From contig NOWV01000093.1 in the NCBI GenBank assembly GCA_003344405.1, positions 230,859 through 294,858 of the forward strand: DNA of 64,000 nucleotides, in the 5' to 3' direction. Origin of the DNA: Trichoplax sp. H2 (taxonomy: Eukaryota; Placozoa; Uniplacotomia; Trichoplacea). Under the pieces are notes generated by a model. That model saw nothing but the letters and a program-made list of their open reading frames with translations. It was not told the DNA's origin and made no database searches. Within the stretch, counting starts at the first letter, position 1. Each line of letters starts with the position of its first letter. A program made the position numbers and the translations under genes. Below, in pieces: positions 36,501 to 50,500 of the stretch.

Positions 36501-38553
36501 AAATTAAGAAAAAAATATAGCATGACGTTCTTTCATAGCAGGATAAACGAGATGTTTTAAAATTTAAACCTCGTTATGTACAGTATGCCCAATCTTTGCT
36601 CTTCGTCCATAACGCTATCATCAGTAATATATTCAATTCTTTTTGATCTTTTCACCCAACTACTTAAGCCACTTTAAGATCAATATACCGTAGTTTAAAT
36701 TGACTACTGAGAATACGATATGAGTTCTATAATCAAACAATACATGAAGATAAAAAAAACTCAGCTTGAAAATTGCACTCACCAAACGAAAACTACAGTC
36801 GATACGCTATCTATCCCAATAGCCTTGCCATCATTTTTCTCTACAACACGAAGCATAACGGCCAACTTTAGATAATTCTTCTTATTCCATTCTTTAGAAA
36901 GAAATAATCGACAATCACAGCAATCCGTCAACCATTTATATGCAATATTGAACAGTTATTCTTACGCTGCAATGTTTAGTAAAGTATGGCTATAAAATGG
37001 ATAACCATTATTTTGACTGAAGGTTAGAGTGCTTTAGTCGAAATTGTTTCTACTTTACAATATTAAAAAGTTATGATTACCTTTTAATCCATTAATAAAC
37101 TGTGACTATATAATGGATAATTATTCTCTTGATTGATGGTTCGAGTTTGGTAGTGAAAATGGTTTCTACTTCATAGCATAATATTGAAAAGTTATTATTA
37201 CCTTCTAATCTGTGAGTAAACTATGGCTTTAAAATGGGTAACCATTATCTTGATTGATGAGTAAACTACCGCACTCGAAATTGTTTATACTTAAATGCAT
37301 AATATTAAAATGCGATAATTACTTTTTAACCTGTTAGTAAACTATGACCATCAACGATCATGACTGTCATATGTTGAATTTAATCTGTCTATTTTCAATG
37401 GAAATTGTTTATACTTTAAGAATAATATTGAAAAGTTATGATTACTTTCTAATCTGTTAGTAAACTAGGGCTATCAGTAATCGTGACAGCCATGTGTTAC
37501 ATTTCATCTGTTTACATGTAGAATATAAATTACTTTTTACTCTCCAAGAATAATATTGAAAAGTTATGATTACATTTTAATCCACTAATATAATACGACC
37601 ATCACACATAAAAATGGTACTGTATTAAATTGAATCAGTCCACCTCAACTCGATTAAAATACGCTAAATTACCAATCTTATCCTCTCAATTTTTCAACAA
37701 CATACGGATCTGGCGTAGCTCACAACTAATTTAAAAGAAATTGTAGCATTTTTTAAATCTGGAGTAAACAGGAAAGCTTGTTCCCTCTTGAGCACAGGCT
37801 AGCTATAACTTTTTATTCTTCAACATACTTGCCGCGCAGTTAAATTGACTATAGAAACAAGAAAAATCTAATTCTCGGTTACTCCATAAAAACTTTTGCA
37901 ACCACGACTAACTTTAAATTGTTAAAACCCAGGAGTATATCTTTAATCTCTTTCAGAAATTCATTTTTTGCTCATATCTGCTCCAGCGACTGAAATATCA
38001 ATAGGCACAGTTATTTTTCTCCACATTACAGCATTAACTTGTCAACATCATCTATTTAAACTCAATGCTGTCCTTATTTATCTCTTTCATATTCATTACC
38101 TCTAAATTTGTAAGCATCCGATTGATGACAACTACATTTTTACAGTCTTAAAATAATTACTTAATTATCAATCGGTATTAAGGATGGGAAAGTTAAATAA
38201 TTTAAATATTTGCTTGCAATCTTATTTCGTGTAGCTGCTTTGCAAGTTATATTTAAGTTGCTTTATAAAGTGATTTTATAAACTGTATCCTATTGATGAA
38301 CTACTCGCAATGCATTGCAGTAGAAGTAACAATAGTTTAAATAGTTTAAAAAATCTCCATAGAAGGTAGATTGATATCGGTAGAGGTAGTAAAGTCAAAA
38401 TAGGATTGCAATAAAAAGAAATTTTATTTTAAGTAATAACTATCCAAACAGGAAGCTATTCCTTCTTATTCAAGATGGTGATTTAATCCCCTGACCATAT
38501 TGGTTAATCAATTTACATTATAGGTGCTGTAATCTGATTAAGTCTAAACAAAA
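33561..38553. other. Five-kilobase AT-rich region with no recognised gene
   Basis: No splice-linked or family-like frames were found on either strand. The text is weakly repetitive throughout, with recurring phrases such as CGACATCAATC-ATT and TAGTGCCTT around 35,170-35,640. It includes a clearer array at 37.0-37.6 kb. It ends at the start of the giant coiled-coil gene, so the last part should hold its promoter. Confidence 0.5.
36990..37600. repeat. Degenerate tandem array, about 120-bp unit
   Basis: The phrase AATATTGAAAAGTTATGATTAC followed by TTAATC and GTAAACTATG recurs (with variants) near 37,063, 37,185, 37,305, 37,425 and 37,552, about 120 bases apart. Divergence is high, indicating an old array. 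(Phrase given approximately.). Confidence 0.75.
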
Positions 38554-41500
38554 ATGAACAAAAGTGGAAGCAGTAAAATTAGCTTAAATACAAGCCAATA
38601 TGAACAAGTAAGTAGAAAATGCTTCGATAATCCCACTTTGTCTGCTTGCATCTTCCTCTAATAAATTTTTGGTCAATACTATGTTGCTTTTGAATTATTT
38701 TAGCTCCATGAATAGTTACAGATGTTCAATTTCTTTCAATAGAGTAATGGCGTTATTGTTTGCAGTTATATTGTCGTTCAATCTATTTTTTACCAATTAA
38801 AATAACGTTAGTAAAGTCTTGCCATTTCCATGATGAAGTAATACACGATACGGTCATAGCTTCTAAATTATTCCTTCTGCCTTATTGATGGTAAATGATT
38901 GAAATCAGTTCTTTCTTGCCTGATCTATTTTGTTTGTGTGCGTCTTAATTTGTAGAAATTTTATGGGAGTCCACTGAGCAAAAACTCGAATTTAGACGAT
39001 ACTGACGAGTTACTGCGGTATAAAATCGGAGAAGACAATCCATCTATTCATAGTGCCAGCCGAATTAGTGGTAGTTTTACACGCTATCGTGGCGGTAGTA
39101 AGTTATCACGATATCAATCTTCACCCAATTACCCTAGCCACTATGATGAAAATTACCAATATCCTATGAACTCCAATTCGCAATTATCTTTCTCGCCTAA
39201 TCACTTTGCTAGTAACCCTGTCAATCGATATGATTTAGCATCGACTCCAGATAGCTTAAGAAATACCAGTTTACATGGAGAATCTGCTCTTGATAACAGC
39301 GTAGCAAATCCAAGCCTGGTCTATTCTCATCGAGGTGATGATTATAGCAAGAATTACTCTTTAGAGCAAAAGAAACACGATGAGCCAATTGAAGCTACAA
39401 ATGGGCAAGCTTCGGATACAGCATCAACTCAACAGCAAACTAGTGATAGCCTTCATGATGGATTCGATTCAAATAGTCAAGATTTGCATCGATTTGATCA
39501 TCTCGACAATGAAGCACTCGTCAAGAGGACTCAAAAATTACTGGATGAGACATTAGAATCTTATGATAAAGAAGCTTATGTTCAAGGAACCCAATGGAGT
39601 GATCAAAGATATCAAGGACATGCGAGTATCACTACAAGTCATGGTAAGTCATTACTCTCCTTTATTACTAATATCTTGCAACTTTTATGCTGATGTAAGG
39701 AGAATTCTAACCTTGAAAAATGAAATCCTTCAGAATTGAAACATCGTCAAAAACAAAATGTATCGATGGAACATGATAGGTCTTATTCGAAACCTAAGAT
39801 AACGGATTCAGCAACTAACAGAAGTGCTAATTATTATCCTGATCATCATAAACTCTCAACCAATACCAGTATCAATATAGGTAAGTTTCGATCAAGTCTA
39901 CTTGGACTATATAAATTCAGTAAAGGAAAAACTAACATTTAATGTGTTTTGCTAAAGTTGCGATCTTTTAATTTGAAAAAAAATTTTAAAGTCATTTTGC
40001 TTAAATCGGAAATTAATTGTTAGACTTTATATCTTCACCGCTTTGCAAATATCATCACTAGTATAGATTATACTTCCCCCTACAGCTTTAAACCGGTTAA
40101 ATTTCGACAGATTTGTTCAACTTTAATAACAAATTCTTATTCAGCTGTGTTTGATAGCTTCATCGTTTTGCAATATTCCCTTGTGTAGATTATGCTTCGC
40201 CTAACGATTCTATTGAAACTGCCGATTTGGGAATTCGAGAGGATATGGAAGTAATATCGAATGTTTCATCTATACCGATGGATGCTGATTTATTGCAAAG
40301 GTAAGATTCTTCGCGCATTGTTGCCTATTAATTTGTGAATGTGCTCGCTAGATATCGATATACAGCACAAGTAAATACCTATCGAAAAATCAGCATAAAT
40401 TTAAGTTTAAAACTACGATCTAGCCATGGAAAAATAAGATTCGACATTATAATATCACACGCATTCTAACGCCTTATATTTCGCTCTAAGGGTTTACAAT
40501 CATAAGGATAAATTCGTATTGATACAAAGGTAGCATTTTCAATAAAGGGATTAAATGTGAGACTGACAAGGGTAAATCTACTTTAGGATAAGTTAGGGAT
40601 ATTTCTGAGTTTGCTGCAAGCTTATATATCAGTATTACTGTAGCGTTGGAACAGAAGATTATGTTTCTTCCAGATAAATTTATTTTAGATTAGGCTAAGT
40701 TGTGGGATATTTCTAGATTGCTGCAGGTTTTCCTATCATTATTATCATAGTACAGTATAAGAAATGTCTAATGTTTCTTCTGAGCACATTTATTTTAGAA
40801 TAAGTATGGCAAAATTCTTAGATTGCTGCGAATTTTTCTATCAGTATTACTATTGTGCAGAATAGGGGATTATGTTTCTTCTGGATAAATTTCCTTTAGA
40901 ATAAGTGAGAGAATATTTGTAATTGCTGTGAGCCTTTCTCTCATTATTACTATAGTTTCTTTAGCGAAATTGCTAAAACTAAATTCCAAAGATAGTCCAG
41001 TTCATAGTATTTTACAGCTGTTATCCTTGACTAAATTTACAGTTGCATTGTATAGCATACAATTTGGCAGAAAGTTTCTATACTTTAGCACAGGTAGTAG
41101 CCAATTGTACGTCTATATACACTGTCGATGAATTAGACAGAAAATACTATTTCTGTAATAGTTAATAAAGGGAAGGAAATTTACTCTAGTGCTTGCCAAC
41201 ACGCATCCAATGGGCCATCAATCTTATAATCACCTTAAATTATAATTCAAGTAGTAATGAATCAATTTCTTCCTTTAAATTGAGAACTTTCCGGCTCAAA
41301 TAGGCATAATGTCATTTCGAATTGAGCTTTGTCTCATATTTACCTTAGCTGCAGTTCAATTTTTACTGCCAACATCGTAATGTAGTAATTTATGATAACC
41401 TTATTCTACAACACTCAATCTATTCAGAATTATGATTATAGTCCAGGGATATCATCAAGGTAGTGTCTAATCTTCTCGAACTAATATAGTTTTATCTTGA

Positions 41501-44500
41501 AATTTGATTATCATCATGTTTATAACCAGGATTTCCGATAATTATAACTGACTTATTCATCATCATCATCACTCGAGCTCAGCAAATATAAATCATCAAA
41601 TCATTAACATCTTACTCAGCCATCGCTGCTACTACAGGGTAGATAGTATAATCCATGACTATCATTCTATGACCTTAACATCTTACTTAACCATCCTACC
41701 ATTAGATAATGAATCTATCGTTTTGATCGAAACTAAGTCCATCAATTTATCGAAATAGTTTATGATATGCTCATATGGTAGGGTAAATAGTATCATGGAT
41801 GGGCTATCATTTCCTCATTCTAACACCTTACTTAACTACTACTACTGTAAAATAATCAATCATTTTGTTTGAAACCAGACCTATAGTATTGGCTGGAATA
41901 GTTTAGAATATAGTATGATGGATGGGCTATCATTCCCTAACTTTGATATCTTACTTACTGTAACCATCACTACTGTAAGATAATCCATCATTTTGTTTGA
42001 AACTAGGCCAAATAATAGTTGTTAAAATAATTTATAATAAAGTAGAAATCGATAGTATAATAGATAGGATATCATTTCGTAATAACTCTGACATCTTATT
42101 TAACCACCACTGCTATTAGAGAATTAATCGATCATTTTGGTTGAAACAAGGCCCTTGAATTCGTTCTAATAATAATAGAGTAGGGTAGATAATATGGTGG
42201 ATGGGCTAGCATTCCCTCACTGTAATACTTTACAATTACTACCGTACTCTTCGAGAATTATATATCGTTAATTAATCATTATGGTTGAAACAAGGCTAAT
42301 GCATTTGTTGAAATAATTTACTATACAGCGAGGGGAAGAGGAGATATAATTATAGATGGGCTATCATTTCCTCACCTGGCCATCTTCATCACGATAAGAT
42401 AATATCCATCATTCTATTCATACTCAATTATCCCTACCGTTTCGATAGTTCATCATTCTCGTTGAAATCATATCCATTGAAATAACATGCAATAGAATAG
42501 ATTCGACTGCAGAATGGATGGGCTATCATTTTCATGCTACAATAATGTTATACCAGCATACTACAATAGCTATCAAGATGTAAATCTCATACAACAACAG
42601 TTTAATACCAGCCGATCAAATACATAAATAACCCTTCCCTCCATTATTTCCTTCCAAAATGGGCTATTAGCAATCGATCCGTTATGCCGACAAGCCAATT
42701 ATCATCACCAAGAGTTGAACAAGCTTTTGACCACGATAAAGTGATTGCATCTACTTTAATTCAACCTCATCATCCAGTTAAGCAAGAGGATAAAAAAGAG
42801 GATCATCAGGATCACAATGTTCAACATCTTCCTCATGATGCTGCTCATCATCAACAACAAGATCAAGCGAATCGTCCCAACATACAAGTAATTGATATGA
42901 CGGATAAATCATCTCGACCAAATCAACTTAGCCAAGAAGAAATTGTCGCTGATGAGGATCGCATAGCTCAAAATCAACCAAGGCAAAAAGAAGCTGTAGG
43001 GAACGGTGAGGCTTTAGCTCAAAATCAACCAAGGCAAAGTGAAGTGGTAATGAATGATGAGAACTTGGCTCAAAATCAACCAAGGCAACAAGAAATTACA
43101 GTCGATGATGAGACCTTGGCTAAAAATCAACAAACCCAAGAAGAAGTTATACGAATATGGCGAGATATAACACGCGAAGGGAAACTGAAACGTGAACTAT
43201 CCAATAATAATATAGCAGAAATGGAAAATGAAACTAGTCATGATGGCAAGACTATCAATACGGAAAAGAAAGTTAAATTTTCTATTAACGATATCAAAGA
43301 TGATGATGATCTTAAGAAAACGATAATATCCTCTGAGGATAGCAATCAAGTTCAGAATAGTCAACATACACAAATCGACGACGATCTGGATAGTAGTTAT
43401 AATAGCCAATATGGTCGAAGACGGCGACCATCTCGAAGTTTCCGTCAGCGAAGTTTAGAAATTAAAAGGCTAGAACTACGAGAAACTACGCATTCTGAAT
43501 TTCGCAATCATGTACAAAATTTAACCGAATCACGTAAACTTAGCTTACCTACCGAATTAGATATGAAACTTCGAATGAATACTGCTGTTGCATTGCGACG
43601 ACGTTCTAATAATGTTGCATTGCCGGCAGAGGTAGAAGAAAAGTTAAAACATTTACAACGATATCCCTCGATCGATTTTGGCGACGATCTGGGGATTGAT
43701 GAGAAATTAATGCGATTATTTGAAGATGATACTGATTCAGCTGAAGATGTCCTTATTAGTTTAGGTTTTAGTTGTGCTGATGAACGCTTTATACCATCAC
43801 GATTTAGCGATTCTTGGTTTCAACGTTTTCAATCGCCTGTCATTGAATTATCCAACTCCATGTTAACCGATAGTCCATCAGAAACAGCCATTTATAGTAG
43901 TAATTGTCGTGAAGTTACCATGGAAGAATTAGTTGAAACTATGGGTGATCGAATATCACTTTATGCATTACCACCCGATGCTGACGATTATGATGGTAGT
44001 GAAGAAAGTCGTATTCGATCTACATCGAAACTTGAAAATAAAGTCAAATTAAATAAATGGACTCGAGCTTTATCGCGATTAACGAAAGAGAAACGTGAAG
44101 AAATTTTACGCTTAACAAGAAGTGAAAGAACTGTAGCACGTTGGCATAAAGCTTTCCATCGATTAAATAAGCGAAAACGCCGAGAAATATTAAGTTATTA
44201 TAATCCGCCTAAAGATACTTCCTTAACACCTGATGGCCAAACCGAGCTCAATGATCATTCTTCATCCTTGTTGAAACCAACCGAGACAGGAACTCAGTTA
44301 AAGAGAGCAGTATCTGATACTGATATTATTCGACAAATTCGATCGGAAAATTATTCCATGCGGCTTCCATCTAATTTAACATTATCACAAAGTGATCATG
44401 GAGAAATGAATCTCAACCCTATCCCTATCAAGACATTAAAAAGTGAGAACCAAGAAGAAAAAAATCAACTTCAAAAGGATACTACACCATCAACAACAAG

Positions 44501-47500
44501 TAAAATAATCCATCAAAAAAATGATCAAGTTAATACAGAAACGATCAACGATCATCAAAATAATGAGCATCAACATCATCGATCATCAACCAGAGCGAAG
44601 AAAGAAAATACAGTTAATATTATGGATGATAAAGTGGACAATAATAATTATAATAATTATAATAATATAGCTAGATTACGTTCATTTACATTAGATTTAG
44701 GAGATGGTATCGACGATGATAAAGACGATGCTATTGCCTTGACCAGAAAGCGTAGTGCATCGGCTCATCAGAAAACGAAATCCAAAACAGCTCGACCTAA
44801 ACTATCAGCAATTGGTAAAAGACGACAATTGGATTTTGGTAGTCCTAAGAGTATCGAAGAAGATCAAGCTGTATCATCAGCAAAAGCGGATATTTCTATT
44901 ACTAATATCAATTTCAATCCAAGACCTCTTCTATCGAATCGATCTCAATCATTAGCGCAGAATTTATTGAATGATGGCCGCCAGCTGTATAAACAACCTC
45001 TAGACAAGCCAAAAAATGCAGAGGATGATTCCATTCAGTCTAATTCAAACTCAGTACCTCATTCTAAGGATAATCCATTAGTTCTAGATCCTCTTAATAG
45101 TCAAGAAAGTCACCAAGGCGATCAAATATCATCATTGGCAATACCTGATGATAACCAAACGAGTTCCAATTCAATCCATCAACAGAGTAATGATCGAGTA
45201 GATTCGATTTATAATCAGAATGATCGATCAGAGGATAAAGTACCATCATCAGCAGTATCAGATACTGCTACTACAATGAGCCATGATGATCCCAATCTTC
45301 CTGTATTAAATCCATCATGGATGGAGGAAAATATCAAGGATCAAGATCAAGTGAATCAAAATAGAATGACTAGCCATAATGATAACAATCAATGTATAAA
45401 TCAAATTAATGTTATACAAGCAAGTGGAAACGATCAACATCTTCTACATGATAATCAAGTCAATAGAAAGGATTTCAAATTGAATCAGCAAGATGGTCAT
45501 GATCTTCCACTCTTTGGGAATGATTCAAAGATTGATCAACCAGTGCTTAATGATGATGATGATGATGTTGCAGTAGTCGTTAAGGATGATAGGATAGCCA
45601 ATATAAGCTTGAAATCAGATAGTAGTCAGGGTTCAAGAAAGAGTCCCTTCTCCAACTCAACTTGGCATAGTGATAGTAAAAATAGTTGTAAAGACGAAAA
45701 TAATAATTTAACAGATGATCAAAACAAGCCTCTACTCCATCATGAGTCCAAGCCACAAGAATTCATCGAAATGATCAACCATGATGGTAGTAATCACCAT
45801 CATGATTGTAAATTAAATATACAAGATAGTTTAAACCTAACTAATGTTAATCGCAACCCATTGATAGTTAAGCAAGTTCTAACCGACCCAATTAGATCCA
45901 ATAAATCAAGTAACATGAGCCATGATGATATTGTAGACATGGAGAATAAACCTGAGATGTCAGGGTTCAACAAGGGTAGTCCTTCTCGAGTTGACGACTG
46001 CCTATTGCAAAAGCAACAAGTACAACCACTACCACCAGAGCAACAACAGCAAATGCAAGATGTTGTCGATGTTGATGAAAGGGAGAGTCAAGACTTTCCT
46101 AACCACAATCATGGTGTTAAAATAACTAGTACAACAGCACAAAACACTAAACAACACGCAAGTGTTTTACACTCTGATTTGACATCACCATTATCGCCAA
46201 ATAGGTACATGGATGATTTAGTCATATCCAATGGTGATGGCGTACAAGAAGACTCCAAGCTAAATCAATCCGGCTTAGTGGGCCATGACAGAGTATCCGA
46301 ACATCCATCCGCTCAATTAGATGATTATGATAGCCATCCGATTAAAAATCAAGTTACGGATAGTAGTCGCTCTGGTGTTTTGATACCTTCTTATTCGCCT
46401 GCAGCCAATCCTTATAGTCGCTATTCAAAGCAAGAAAATTCAGCCTTTTCTTCATCCTATATCCCTTCTTCATCGATAGCAGGGGTAAGAAAGAACTTTC
46501 TATTATTTAGTATTATGTGTGTAATCTAGTTGTCGTCTATAACATATTTTATACATACTATAGATATCATCTAGAAACAGATATTTTTTATTGAACGTAT
46601 AACTAGAATTCTTCTTTCATTATCTCAATATCTACTACTTGAAGCCTTCTTCCGCATATATAACGCGCAACTTGAATTCTTCTTTCAATATCTTAATATC
46701 TAACGCTCAATTTGCAATCTTCTTCTGCATATCTAACGCACAACTTGAACTATTTTTGCACCATCTTAATACCTAACGCACAACTGCAACTATTCTTGCT
46801 CCATTTTAATATCTAAGGAGCAACTTGAACTTTTCATACACCATCTTCATATCTCAAAAGCAAATTTTTTGTATAATCTTTAGCTTTAATTTAAGCTACA
46901 CTTCCGAGCTATATTCCCATTGGTAATCTATGATTTCCAGCTTTGCTTTCATCTTAAAGCCTATCATGACTATTAAAAAATTGCTTTAGTAGTAAATTAA
47001 GCTAGTGATCTTGGATTAAGACAAACTAATAACGAGAAATTAGAGATTGAAAATAACTATGGATCTTAATCCTATTTCTATTTTTAGAAATCACCTGGAC
47101 ATTCCAAATACCAATGGAGTAAGAAAGATTCAGCAAGTAGTTCTAACGGAGCACAAGAGGTATATAGATGCATGTTCAATTAGAATCGAAACAGTGTATC
47201 ATTAATGTTATAGCTAGAATAAAGTCAGATTTCAGGATTTTATTCGTACCAATCATTTCTCTATGTGGTCGATGAATATTAGGATGGATCATCTGAGAAA
47301 GCTTCGGATATTTTGATGTTGAATAATATACGGTTGGATATAAAAAAAGCAACACAAGAAAAAGATGTTAGTACAATTTTATTTGATTCAATATTTAATC
47401 TTTCAATTTATATGACGATAATGGATTAGTGCTACCTTTCAATTTTCATTCCATTCTCCATCAATTACAATTTATATCATAAAATAGAATAAAAACACAA

Positions 47501-50500
47501 GTATTGGTACATTCCTATAGCGTAGATAAAGAAAGAAAATTCTCTAGAATAATCCATTGATAACATTATAACGCGAAATATATCCATATTATAAAATATA
47601 TTTACTAGAAATAGAGCCATAGGACAGTCAATTCATATCCTTAATTAGTTCAGAATTGCAAAAGATACCCAATAAGATCTAGTGGCTATAAAAAGTAGCG
47701 TTTGAAAAGCATCTTAGTATAGTCGATTGACATCCTTAATGGAGTAGAAAATGCATCGGATATTCGTGAAAAATAATGAAATCAACCGTAGGAATAGTGC
47801 CTAAGGATAGTCAATGGACACCCTTAATTGAGTAGAAAATGCAAAGAATATCCATCAATAGTTCTAAAAGGCATCATAGAGAAGCTTCTTGATATAGGGA
47901 AAAGAGTGAATCTCATGAAAAATCGAATATATGATGACACTAATGCTCTAGCATCGTCAATCTACTTTATTTGTTCGTAAAAAGACAAGGGAAATTCAAC
48001 ATAGTAATGAAATATAGCTGTAGATAGATCATTGTCTAACAGAGTACAGTCTAGTATCATTAATTAAGAAGCATATTTTGGCGAGAGGATATCACAAATA
48101 GAAGATATCTATAAAGAAGCAAAGTAGAACTGGATAATTCGCTAGGATAGCAATGTCCACTAAAAAAGAATAGTGTACACTTATAACGTAAACTATAGCT
48201 AACATATGATAATTTTGAAGAATTATAAAGGTCAATATCATGACCAAAAATGAATTTTTTTCGATCTTGCCGTAATTTTATTCTTAAATGACAATCTTGT
48301 AGATTGTACGTCGCCAACTTCAAGTCCTACAAGAAGCGATATCACAAGCAAAGAAAGAGCTTGATTCCTATCAACAGCAATTAAAAGATTACCAACGTAA
48401 AATAAACGAGGCCAGGTAAAAAATTGATTAGGATAAAGCGACATTAATCATAGTAAATATTTCTAACTACATGAACTTTCCTCTATCTTGTCAACTTTTA
48501 TTATATCAATACTGAATTTATATAATATTGTCAGTATTGACGTAACTATGTTGAAAGAGAAGAAAGAAGTTATACAGAATCAACTGGAAGGAGCAAAGCA
48601 AAAATTAATTCATACAGAGGAATTACTCCAGGATAAGGAAGATCGCTTGAGCTCCTTGACTCGCCATCAACCAACTTCTACAGACAATGATGACGATGAT
48701 GTAAAGATAGCCAAAGAAGAGGTAAATAAGGATAGTGTACACATCAATATGGATATTTACTACAGTATCTACTTCTATTAGCACTTGATTTAATGGACAG
48801 TATCGATATTATTATCAACTTATATCTCTATCATTTATGATTGACGGTATTGTGTTCATTATGGCACTAGGTATTGCAGTTAAAAGAGGAAAAAGATCGA
48901 TTAAAACGGGAGTTAAGAATAGCCCAATCAAGGCCATGGAAATTGGATGGTGGTTATAGCTCTTTAGAATCCAATGAAGTGGAATTAAATCGATATAGTC
49001 AAGAGGAATTTGCTAAAGAACAAGCTAGGCATGCCGAAATTGTCGATATTTTAAAAGGGGTTAGTATCTGTTAGGTGTCTAAGTTGTTTTTTTGACACGA
49101 TATTATTACGGTATTTCAAAAGTAGCTTGTAAATTAGAACTTTTTATTACTATTTGCATAAGAAAATAAAATATGGCATAGAATTCGCGAACCTTACTAC
49201 TGTGTTTATGATGATGATCTAGGCTAAGATATTTCATAGAGTCAATCTTACGTATTCAAATTAGGAGTTACAGAATGATTACATCAATAAATTTTATACA
49301 TCTATATTAATTAATTTAATTAAGAGTTACAAAATGATTGTAGTCTGATATTGAGTATTATCATTATCACATTTTACCTTATATAATGAGTGATAATTAT
49401 CTATTTTCATAATACTGTATATTTCAATATCTATATTGTCTATCCACAAATTTTCTTTTAATATAAATGTATGAACTAATTCTTACATTTTTGTATCTAT
49501 TTTCAACGATCCGAATTGTATATAGGAGCTGGAATCACAGAGAAAGTCGAATGATGAAATAAGGAAGAAATATAGTACATTAGTTCAAAACATGGAACAC
49601 CATAATCGTGTTGAAGATGAAATTGAACGCCATCGATTACAAATTCGATTAGAGTACAGTCAACAAGAAGTAGATCGATTGAAAGAGGAGCTTCAAAACT
49701 ATCGCTGCGAAAGTAAAGAAGAGAATGATACAACTAAGAATTTAATGAAGGTAAGCATCTACATTCGATAAAATTTTTGTATTTTCACTAGTGAATTGTT
49801 CTATAGCTAATTCGAGGTAATCGTTTGATAATTTAAACTGTTCTACCCCATTTTACTATCCGCTTTATTTCTGGATATTAGATAATTTAAATTATTATAC
49901 CAAATTTAATATCTGGTATATTTCTTGATTAATATCTTTATAGCTCAACGAACAACAGATAGGCAGATTGGAAAGGGTAATTGATGACAAAGATCAAACT
50001 ATTGCAGCGCTAAGTGATGAAATTGAAGTTCTTAAGCAACAGAATGATGAAGATTGCGATCGATTAAAGGAATTAATCAGTGAAACGCAAACTATTATGG
50101 TCGTAAAGGTAGGTTGGCTAATAAATGATTCGTGATTTTAATATTCATTCCAGTGAAATATCCTTTATTTTTGATATGGAAAAATTATAAAATCGTTGTA
50201 TATTCCATTGCATTTCTAAAGAATAACATTGATAATATTGTTTTAGTTTAATAAAACTCAATGGTCATGTTCAATGATCGACTAATTTAATATTGTGATT
50301 TAACCGCAGAGCATCTATTTGATACAAAAAAGCTATAAATGGTTATACTGTAGAAATAGATGATCGGGATAGTCGCGTAATAATTCAACCTCCAAGATTA
50401 CCCAATAATTGTTAAAGGCAACAATTTTAACGTAACATCAGTTTTATCAAGTTTCGTAGCAATCGTTTATTTTCTATTTTTTAAATGATGTAAATCATTC

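Larger units (their letters stand above)
40301..42670. other. Intron 4 of the giant coiled-coil gene (2.4 kb)
   Basis: Phase 2 intron. It contains two tandem arrays, described separately, and no recognised gene. The acceptor used (GGGCTATTAG at 42,661-42,670) follows a C/T-rich tract and restores the frame 13 bases before the internal Met at 42,684. A separate downstream gene starting at that Met cannot be excluded. Confidence 0.6.

Noticed and set aside
33561-38553. Search for retrotransposon or viral polymerase domains
   Set aside because: No reverse transcriptase, integrase or transposase motifs were recognised in any frame here or elsewhere in the window.
43197-43409. Antisense 70-codon frame
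   Set aside because: Shadow of the acidic and Asn-rich coding exon on the plus strand.
42684-46529. Treating the 1,281-codon frame as a separate single-exon gene
   Set aside because: An acceptor at 42,670 restores exact phase with the exon ending at 40,300, and a GTAAGA donor at 46,485 leads in phase into the downstream exons; kept as one gene, with the alternative noted.
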